The notes beneath the pieces are model-generated. The model was not told the DNA's origin. It saw only the letters and a program-made list of their open reading frames with translations, and did not search any database. 64,000 nt of DNA from Allobosea sp. 67-29. Lineage in GTDB: Bacteria; Pseudomonadota; Alphaproteobacteria; Rhizobiales; Beijerinckiaceae. A program made the position numbers and the translations under genes. Shown here in pieces: positions 57,958 through 64,000 of the stretch (position 1 is the first letter of the stretch; every line of letters starts with the position of its first letter). The stretch covers positions 223,390 through 287,389 of the forward strand of contig NZ_MKSQ01000008.1 of assembly GCF_001898115.1 (NCBI RefSeq), read 5' to 3'.

Positions 57958-58925
57958 CACAGCCGCGCCTCCTGTTTGGTCAGCGATGCGAGGAGCGCCT
58001 GATGCTCCTCCGGCGGGATCAAGGTGAAATCGTCGAGCCGGCGCTCGGCCGCGTTCTGCATGGCCGCGATCAGTTCGCGCGCCTTGTCCGGCACCGCGAC
58101 GCCGCGCGCGGTCACCGCACCGAAGCAATAGGGGATCGCTTCGGCCAGCGGCAGGATTCGAATGCCGGGCAGCGTGTCGGCTGTCAGCGTCAACGGCTCG
58201 ACGATGGCGATGCCCGCCCCCGCCCGGATGAAGGAGAGCGCGTTCATCGTCGAGGTCGTGCGAACCTTGACGCGAACATCGACGCCCGCGGCATCGAGAG
58301 TGGCACGGATGCGGGCCGGAACGCCCCGGCGCAGCGACATCCCGACGAGATTGCGCCCCGCGAGCGCGCGCAGCTCCACCGGGCCATCGGCACGCGCGAG
58401 CGGATCGTCCTCCCGCACCGCCAGCACGCAGGGCGCCGTCCCCAGCCATTCCAGAACTAGGTCCCGATGCAGCAGCGGCGCGCTGGTCGCGCCGATCTGG
58501 GCATTGCCGGAGATCACGGCATTCTGCACGCGGTCCGGGTTTTCCACTTCGACCATGAGACGCGGCGCGTCGGCTCCCTCGCCGGCCGCCTGCCAGGCGT
58601 CCGTCAGCAGACCGAAGGCAAGCGCGGACACCGCCGAGATGCGGATCGGTGGCTCGGCCTCGCCGACGATCTCGCGGGCGCGCTCCCAGAGGTTGACGAA
58701 GCCGGCGAGCGCCCGCTCGACGTCATCGCGCAGAACCATGCCCTTCGGCGTCAGCACCAGGCGCTGGCCGGCCCGCTCGAACAAGGGCTGGCCCAGATCG
58801 CGCTCCAATTCCTGGATCATGCGGCTGACCGAAGGCTGGGACACGCCGAGATGCTTCGCCGCCGCAGTGACGCTGCCGAGCGAGGCGACCTGCAGATAGG
58901 CCTCCAGGATCTTGAGGCGGCTCAT
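57957..58925 (-). CDS. LysR-family regulator of the import/oxidation operon
   Basis: A 322-residue LysR protein. The winged helix is LKILEAYLQVASLGSVTAAAKHLGVSQPSVSRMIQELERDLGQPLFERAG, followed by the inducer-binding domain (VRISAVSALAFGLL-like segment PPIRISAVSALAFGLL; VKVRTTSTMNALSFIRAGAGIAIVEPLTL). Unlike most LysR genes it lies inside, and in the same direction as, the operon: its stop overlaps the next start (TGATG). It should sense the substrate or an intermediate, and its own synthesis may rise with the operon. Confidence 0.93.
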   Translation of the reverse strand: MSRLKILEAYLQVASLGSVTAAAKHLGVSQPSVSRMIQELERDLGQPLFERAGQRLVLTPKGMVLRDDVERALAGFVNLWERAREIVGEAEPPIRISAVSALAFGLLTDAWQAAGEGADAPRLMVEVENPDRVQNAVISGNAQIGATSAPLLHRDLVLEWLGTAPCVLAVREDDPLARADGPVELRALAGRNLVGMSLRRGVPARIRATLDAAGVDVRVKVRTTSTMNALSFIRAGAGIAIVEPLTLTADTLPGIRILPLAEAIPYCFGAVTARGVAVPDKARELIAAMQNAAERRLDDFTLIPPEEHQALLASLTKQEARL

Positions 58926-59029
58926 CCGGGGACGCTCCCACGCTTCTTCGAGCCGTGGAACTGCCCCAGCCTCCCGCTTTGGCGCATGTTCTTCATGCCA
59001 GCCGGTACCCAGCTTCGCTCGAGAAAGCT

Positions 59030-59611
59030 CTAATCGTCGTTGCGGACGGGGTCGCCCAAGACGTGCATCAGGCGGTTGGCCCAGCCGAACAGCGCCGTGG
59101 AGAGGATGAGATCGACGATCTCCGCCTCGCTCAGGCCGGCCTCGCGCAGACAGGCAGCATCGGCTTCGGTCACGGCCGGCGGCGTCTGCGACAGCTTGAC
59201 CGAGAAGTCGAAGATCGCCTGCTCGCGCGGCGGCAGCGCCGCCTTCTCGCCGCGAGCGAACAGCTCGTCCGTAACGGCGGTGTCCTTGGCGAGCTGGGCG
59301 TGGCGGGATGCATGCACCGCGGCGCAGTAGATGCAGCGGTTGACGATCGAAGCGCCGATCGCGCCGATCTCGCGCTCCGCCCGGCTCATACCGCCGGAAT
59401 CGTACATGATCGCGTTGAACAGCGGCGAGCGCACCGACAGCGTCTCGGGATCATGCGCCAGCACCAGCACGTAGTCCGACACCTTGGTGTTCGACGGCGT
59501 GATCTTGAGCGCCTCGCGCTGCTCGGGCGTAGCCTCGGCGAGATCGACCGGCGTGACCCGCGGGCGCCACTCGGGCACGGTACGGGTGAAGCGATGCACG
59601 ACCCGGCTCAT
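59030..59611 (-). CDS. alkylhydroperoxidase-domain protein (Avi_7169-like)
   Basis: A 193-residue AhpD-like protein. The active-site motif is complete: NRCIYCAAVHASRH gives CxxC followed by His, with an upstream Glu in RAEREIGAIGAS as proton relay. It therefore could reduce peroxides or disulfides. I recall a family named after Agrobacterium vitis Avi_7169 that travels with the adjoining CMD protein and a peptide-type ABC transporter, as here. ATG 59611 overlaps the upstream stop by four bases; the longer open frame is not coding. Confidence 0.88.
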   Translation of the reverse strand: MSRVVHRFTRTVPEWRPRVTPVDLAEATPEQREALKITPSNTKVSDYVLVLAHDPETLSVRSPLFNAIMYDSGGMSRAEREIGAIGASIVNRCIYCAAVHASRHAQLAKDTAVTDELFARGEKAALPPREQAIFDFSVKLSQTPPAVTEADAACLREAGLSEAEIVDLILSTALFGWANRLMHVLGDPVRNDD

Positions 59612-60087
59612 GCGGATTCTCCCTGCAGGATCGCGAGCCCGGCGAAAACGCGCGCCTGGTAGCTCATGAAGGCGTTCAGCTCGCACAAGCGGACGATATC
59701 GGCGTCGGCGACGCCGGCCGCCTTCAGCCCCTCGATGTCCTCTGCGGCTACAGCGCGCGTCTCGGCGGCGACCTTGTCCATGAAGGCAAGCACGGCCCTT
59801 TCGCGATCGTCCCGCCCGGCCGCCGAAGGCTCGGCGAGCGCCCGCAAAGCCGGATCCGAGACCCCTGCCAGATAGTGCCCGGCGATGTCGGCGAGACCAT
59901 TGAGATTGGCGATGCGCGCCGCCACGGCGAGGCGCCACCGCGCCGGGAAGGCGCCCGGATCATGTGGCGCCGTGACCGCCTCCTCCGCCTTTCGGCTCAT
60001 GGCGACGATGTTGCCGCGCGTCCGCGCCGCGATCCCCGCCAACGCACCTTGCCAGAGCGACGAATCCGAGCCGGCAGCTTCCGCCAT
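59608..60087 (-). CDS. CMD-domain protein (Avi_7170-like)
   Basis: A 159-residue helical protein of the carboxymuconolactone decarboxylase/AhpD fold. The region IVRLCELNAFMSYQARVFAGL occupies the active-site helix, but only one cysteine is present, so it lacks the CxxC of its downstream partner and may be a structural or substrate-binding subunit. It begins the operon; the promoter must lie in 60088-60293. Known to me as a partner of Avi_7169-like proteins. Confidence 0.85.
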   Translation of the reverse strand: MAEAAGSDSSLWQGALAGIAARTRGNIVAMSRKAEEAVTAPHDPGAFPARWRLAVAARIANLNGLADIAGHYLAGVSDPALRALAEPSAAGRDDRERAVLAFMDKVAAETRAVAAEDIEGLKAAGVADADIVRLCELNAFMSYQARVFAGLAILQGESA

Positions 60088-60293
60088 GATAATCCCCTTT
60101 GTGCATCAACCTGCAAAGTTGATACCTTGAGTGAATTAACTAGCCTCTTCGCGCCGTGTCAATCCGTCGCAGCATTCGCCGACCAGCGCGCGGCCGGTCA
60201 GCGCCGTTCGCCTTCCGGGAACGGCTTTCGACGATGATCCGATCGAATAAGTCGGGTTCAAGCCCGGGCGCGCTCCGCCCGAAACAGGATGGG

Positions 60294-61298
60294 TCAGGCG
60301 GCGTCGGCCGCACCCCACCCGCGCCGCGCGACATGGCCGACCGCCGCGCGCAGATCCGCCAGGCCCGCACCGACCTGGACGCAATGCTCGGCGAGGTGCC
60401 TGCGGAACAGCCGGGCGCCCGGACGGCCCGGAAACAGGCCGACGAGATGCCGCGTGAAGGCGTGCAGCCGGCCACCCCGCTGCAGATGGGCCGCAATATG
60501 CGGCTCCAGTGCATCGAGCATCGCGAAGGCGTCGGAGACCGGCGCCTCGCGGCCGAACAGCAGCGGATCGACCGCGAGCAGGATCTCCGGATTCTGATAG
60601 GCCTCGCGGCCGACCATGACGCCGTCGAGCCGTTCCAAATGCGGCAGCCACTCGGACGGAGCCCTGATGCCGCCGTTGATCGCGACCGGCAGGTCGGGAT
60701 TGGCTGCCTTGAGGCGATAGGCCCGCTCATAATCGAGTGGCGGGATTTCGCGGTTTTCTTTCGGCGAAAGTCCCTGCAGCCAGGCCTTGCGAGCATGGAC
60801 GATCAACCCATCGACGCCCGCCGTGCGAACCGCCGCGGTCAGGGCGTCGAGCGCGATTTCCGGGTCCTGATCGTCGACGCCGATGCGGCATTTCACCGTC
60901 ACGGGAACCGAAACCGCCGCCTTCATCGCGGCGACGCATTCGCCGACCAGCGCCGGCTCGCGCATCAGGCAGGCGCCGAAGGCGCCGCCCTGGACACGAT
61001 CGGACGGGCAGCCGCAATTCAGATTGATCTCGCCGTAACCGAAATCGGCGCCGATCCGCGCGGCTTCGGCAAGCAGTTGCGGATCGTTGCCGCCGAGCTG
61101 CAGCGCGACGGGATGCTCCATCGCGTCGAGGCCGATCAGGCGCTCCCGGTCGCCATGGATGACCGCGAGCGCCGTCACCATCTCGGTGTAGAGCAGCGCA
61201 TGGCGCGACATCAGGCGATGGATCGTCCGGCAATGCCGGTCGGTCCAATCCATCATCGGCGCGACGGAGAAGCGCATGGTCGGGAGCGGCGCGGTCAT
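60294..61298 (-). CDS. dusA: tRNA-dihydrouridine synthase A
   Basis: A 334-residue FMN enzyme that reduces uridines (U20/U20a) in the tRNA D-loop. Characteristic blocks: FSVAPMMDWTDRHCR, EINLNCGCPSDRVQGGAFGACLM with the catalytic cysteine, VKCRIGVDD, VHARKAWLQGLSPKENR and INGGIRAPSEWLPHL, DGVMVGREAYQNP for phosphate binding. GGGAG precedes ATG 61298. Cytosolic. Monocistronic between two ABC gene clusters. Confidence 0.95.
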   Translation of the reverse strand: MTAPLPTMRFSVAPMMDWTDRHCRTIHRLMSRHALLYTEMVTALAVIHGDRERLIGLDAMEHPVALQLGGNDPQLLAEAARIGADFGYGEINLNCGCPSDRVQGGAFGACLMREPALVGECVAAMKAAVSVPVTVKCRIGVDDQDPEIALDALTAAVRTAGVDGLIVHARKAWLQGLSPKENREIPPLDYERAYRLKAANPDLPVAINGGIRAPSEWLPHLERLDGVMVGREAYQNPEILLAVDPLLFGREAPVSDAFAMLDALEPHIAAHLQRGGRLHAFTRHLVGLFPGRPGARLFRRHLAEHCVQVGAGLADLRAAVGHVARRGWGAADAA

Positions 61299-61350
61299 GG
61301 CCGCTCCCCTATAGCATTCGGCCGGGTTTTGCACGCCCGGGCCGCCGCCC

Positions 61351-62181
61351 TCACCTCTTGGCGCGGGCGACGATCTGCGTCGGGTTGACGAAGCGCAGCG
61401 CGATGATCAGCCAGATCAGCGTGGTGACCATGTAGATCACGGCCATGGCGTCGATCGACTGCACGGCGCGCACGCCCGAGGCAAAGACCGCGTAGTAGAG
61501 CGCGACGACCAGCGTCTGGCTGGTCGGGCCAGCGGTCAGGAAGGTCAATTCGAACATGGCGAGCGTCCTGACCAGCACCAGCAGCAGCGCCGCCAGGATG
61601 CCGGGCATCAGCAGCGGCAGCAGCACATGCACGAAGAGCTTGAAGGTGTTGGCGCCGAACACGCGCGCCGCCTGCTCGATCTTGGTGTCGATCTGCTCGA
61701 TGAAGGGGATCATCACCAGGATGACGAAGGGGACCGTCGGCACGAGGTTCGCCAGCACGACGCCGGACATCTGGCCGGCGAAGCCGGTCTGGTAGAGCAC
61801 CGTCGCCAGCGGGATGCCGAAGGTGATCGGCGGCACCAGCAGCGGCAGCAGGAAGAGCAGCATGACGAGCTTCTTGCCGGGGAAGTCCCGCCGCGCCAGC
61901 GCATAGGCCGCCGGCACGCCGATCAGGCCCGACAGCGCCACCACCAGGAAGACGATCTGGAAGGTGACGAACAGCACGTCATGAAGCTGGAACTCCGACC
62001 AGGCGGCGGAATACCACCGCGTCGTCCAGCCGGCCGGCAGCCAGGTGCCGAGCCAGCGCGTGGCGAAGGAAGAGGTCACCACCGTCGCGATCATCGCGAA
62101 GAGGTTGACGATGAAGAAGCCGATCAGCGTCCAGTTCGCGGCCGCCCAGAGCTTCGTCGAGAGACGGGTGTCTTTCACCAT
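61351..62181 (-). CDS. ABC transporter permease (PotC-like)
   Basis: A 276-residue inner-membrane permease of the polyamine/thiamine/iron family. Six helices; the ATPase-contacting EAA loop is EQAARVFGANTFKLFVHVLLPLLMPG. AALRAL-type start: NWTLIGFFIVNLFAMIATVV. It follows its partner by five bases and ends the operon. Substrate may be a polyamine, phosphonate or similar; the periplasmic binding protein lies outside the window, so it remains open. Confidence 0.9.
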   Translation of the reverse strand: MVKDTRLSTKLWAAANWTLIGFFIVNLFAMIATVVTSSFATRWLGTWLPAGWTTRWYSAAWSEFQLHDVLFVTFQIVFLVVALSGLIGVPAAYALARRDFPGKKLVMLLFLLPLLVPPITFGIPLATVLYQTGFAGQMSGVVLANLVPTVPFVILVMIPFIEQIDTKIEQAARVFGANTFKLFVHVLLPLLMPGILAALLLVLVRTLAMFELTFLTAGPTSQTLVVALYYAVFASGVRAVQSIDAMAVIYMVTTLIWLIIALRFVNPTQIVARAKR

Positions 62182-62185
62182 GGGA

Positions 62186-63076
62186 TCAGCCCTTTCCGCC
62201 GCCAGCCGGGCCGCGATAGAGCAGGCCGCGCGCCGCCAGCACCGCGACGACGATGGCGAGCTGCACCACCGCCATGATCATCGCGACCGCCGAGGCCATG
62301 GAGTAATCGTATTCCTCGAAGGCCGCCTGATAGGCTGCGATCGAGATGACGCGCGTCGGCCCCGCCGGGGCCCCGAGCAGCACCGCCGACGGAAAGACCG
62401 AGAAGGCTTGCACGAAACTGAGGCAGAAGGTGATCGCCAGCCCCGGCAACAGCAATGGGAAAAGGATGTGCTTGAAGCGCTCCCACGGTCCCGCGCCCAG
62501 CGTCGCGCCCGCATTCTCCAGGGCCGGATCGATGCCCGAGAGATAGGAGAGCGTCAGCAGGAAGGTGAAGGGGAAGCCGGTGATGACCAGCGAGAGCATC
62601 ACGCCCCAGTAGTTGTGGAGCAACTTCACCGGCGAGGAGATGATGCCGAGCGTCATGAGCGTGCGGTTGAACCAGCCCTGCGGACCGAGATAGTTCAGCA
62701 GGCCCTCGGCCACGAGAACCGTGCCGAGCGTGATCGGGATCACGAGGATCGTGGTCAGCAGGCGCTGGTTGCGCATCAGCCGGACACGGAAGGCGATCGG
62801 GATCGCCAGAGCCAGGGTCACGATCGTCACCGGCAGCGCCAGCCAGAGCGTCGTCGCGATGGTGCCGTACAGGAAGGAATCGGAGAAGAAGCGCTGGTAG
62901 TTGGCGAAGACGCCGCCCGCCTTCGGCTCGAAGGACAGGAAGAGCCCGTAAAGGAACGGGTAGATGAACAGCAGCAGCACGAACAGGATGGCCGGCACGA
63001 CCAGCAGCGTGAGACCGTCGAGCCCGCGCGCCGCCAGCCGCTGCTTCAGCGGGATGGAAGGAGCAACGGTGGTCAT
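62186..63076 (-). CDS. ABC transporter permease (PotB-like)
   Basis: A 296-residue inner-membrane permease. The N-terminus has PAILFVLLLFIYPFLYGLFLSF, followed by a periplasmic loop and five helices; the EAA loop is ENAGATLGAGPWERFKHILFPLLLPG. Typical of PotB/ModB-like permeases that work as a pair. Overlaps the ATPase stop by four bases. Second gene of the operon. Confidence 0.9.
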   Translation of the reverse strand: MTTVAPSIPLKQRLAARGLDGLTLLVVPAILFVLLLFIYPFLYGLFLSFEPKAGGVFANYQRFFSDSFLYGTIATTLWLALPVTIVTLALAIPIAFRVRLMRNQRLLTTILVIPITLGTVLVAEGLLNYLGPQGWFNRTLMTLGIISSPVKLLHNYWGVMLSLVITGFPFTFLLTLSYLSGIDPALENAGATLGAGPWERFKHILFPLLLPGLAITFCLSFVQAFSVFPSAVLLGAPAGPTRVISIAAYQAAFEEYDYSMASAVAMIMAVVQLAIVVAVLAARGLLYRGPAGGGKG

Positions 63077-64000
63077 GCCGCGGCTCCGTAGACCAGAACC
63101 CGGTCCGGATCGGCCGCGAGCGTCACCGCCTCGCCCGGCGACAGCTTGTCATGGGCGAGGAAGGAGAGGTCCGTACCGTCGGCCATGCGGGCGAAGCCGA
63201 CGAATTCGCGGCCGCGGAACTCGGTCGAGACCACCTGGGCGTCAAGGCCCGGCTGGCCGGCGGCGACGGGCTGCAGGTCCTCGGGCCGGATGGCGAGCCA
63301 GGCCCCCGCGCCGGCCGTCACCTCGGTTCGGGTGCGGCCCGCGATCTGCGCATCGCCGACGGCGACCGTGGCGCGGCCATCGGCGGCGTTCGCGACCTTG
63401 CCCTTCACCTTGTTGCGGAAGCCCATGAACTCCGCGACGTCGAGATGGTCCGGGCGCGAGAACAGGTCCTCCGGCGTGCCGACCTGGCGCACGACGCCGT
63501 CGCGCAGCACGACGATGCGGTCGGCGAGCGAAAGCGCCTCTTCCTGATCGTGGGTGACGTAGATCGTGGTCGCGCCGAGCGTGTTGTGGATGCGGCGGAT
63601 TTCGGCGCGCATCTCGAGGCGCAGCTTGGCGTCGAGATTCGAGAGCGGCTCGTCCATCAGCACCAGCGGCGGCTCCACCACGATGGCACGGGCGATGGCG
63701 ACGCGCTGCTGTTGGCCGCCGGAAAGCTGGCCGGGCAGTTTCTCGGTCTGGCCCTGCAGGCGCACCAGCGCTGCCGCTTCAGCCACGCGCCGATCGATCT
63801 CGGCCTTGGGAACGCCGCGCATCTTCAGGCCGAAGCCGATATTCCTGTTCACGCTCATATGCGGGAAGAGCGCATAGTTCTGGAACACCATGCCGAAACC
63901 GCGCTCCTCCGGCCGCAGCGGGTCGATGCGCTTGTCGTCGAGCCAGATGCCGCCGCCGGTCGCCGGCAGCAGGCCCGCGATCAGGTTCAGCGTCGTCGAC
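63073..64000 (-). CDS. ABC transporter ATP-binding protein (PotA/UgpC-like), 5' end outside window
   Basis: The visible 309 codons cover most of an ATPase; the coding frame runs on past the window edge at 64000, where the Walker A motif is cut after its lysine (STTLNLIAGLLP remains). Q loop VFQNYALFPHMSV, signature LSGGQQQRVAIARAI, Walker B LVLMDEPLSNLDAKLR and switch VTHDQEEA are present, followed by a TOBE domain (AIRPEDLQPV). This is the PotA/UgpC type for polyamines, sugars or phosphonates. First visible gene of the operon. Confidence 0.93.
   Translation of the reverse strand, partial: STTLNLIAGLLPATGGGIWLDDKRIDPLRPEERGFGMVFQNYALFPHMSVNRNIGFGLKMRGVPKAEIDRRVAEAAALVRLQGQTEKLPGQLSGGQQQRVAIARAIVVEPPLVLMDEPLSNLDAKLRLEMRAEIRRIHNTLGATTIYVTHDQEEALSLADRIVVLRDGVVRQVGTPEDLFSRPDHLDVAEFMGFRNKVKGKVANAADGRATVAVGDAQIAGRTRTEVTAGAGAWLAIRPEDLQPVAAGQPGLDAQVVSTEFRGREFVGFARMADGTDLSFLAHDKLSPGEAVTLAADPDRVLVYGAAA

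Noticed and set aside
56512-58449. 645-codon version of the flavin enzyme
   Set aside because: The extension lies in the LysR gene in another frame; ATG 57957 sits in the LysR stop codon.

Overview
The window is a high-GC chromosomal segment from an alphaproteobacterium of the Hyphomicrobiales (Rhizobiales), most like Bosea and relatives. This is inferred from the cspA-rpsU pairing, TakP-like TRAP binding proteins, a Rhizobiales-type porin motif, the Avi_7169/Avi_7170 alkylhydroperoxidase pair and a rhizobial-type intergenic repeat; no rRNA or other taxonomic marker is present. Gene density is high, most operons are joined by 4-base ATGA overlaps, and I saw no tRNA, rRNA, CRISPR array or intact mobile element.

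Layout. 0-15 kb: a vWA-like membrane protein, a soluble chemoreceptor with a PilZ domain, a sarcosine/N-methyltryptophan-type oxidase with an EamA exporter, a beta-hydroxyacid dehydrogenase, methionine aminopeptidase, a polar amino acid ABC transporter without its ATPase, an MFS exporter, a spermidine-synthase-like protein, a ureohydrolase with a coupled periplasmic protein, and a TakP-type binding protein. 15-19.4 kb: a cold-shock and translation cluster (cspA, rpsU, a DUF6481-like protein, two small proteins) lying between two paralogous TRAP binding proteins. 19.5-30 kb: a porin-like mini protein, a GST operon with two tandem secreted paralogues and a uracil-DNA glycosylase-like protein, a nuclease, a histidine kinase, ddl, cobT/cobS and TauE. 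30-36.6 kb: an ArsR operon with its own palindromic operator, an IS3 relic, an ECF sigma/anti-sigma pair next to a DUF4394 protein, and a decayed TetR gene. 36.6-39.5 kb: a GlxA-type regulator and a LOV-GGDEF-EAL protein, probably a blue-light-linked c-di-GMP phosphodiesterase. 39.5-45.5 kb: a cobalamin riboswitch and B12 uptake operon (btuB, btuF, btuC, btuD and an unknown gene). 45.7-49.5 kb: TetR and a divergent three-gene ABC efflux system, with two mirror-image operators over a near-consensus promoter. 49.7-60.1 kb: a ten-gene, largely translationally coupled unit (two AhpD-like proteins, LysR, flavin monooxygenase-like enzyme, complete peptide-type ABC importer, BAAT-type acyl hydrolase). 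60.3-64 kb: dusA and a PotABC-type ABC transporter cut by the window end.

The two most interesting systems are the ten-gene import and oxidation operon, which looks like an uptake and catabolic pathway for an unidentified substrate, and the LOV-GGDEF-EAL protein, whose photosensor keeps its cysteine but appears to lack the glutamine that usually relays the light signal. B12 appears in two unlinked places: cobT/cobS (lower-ligand assembly) and the riboswitch-controlled uptake operon.
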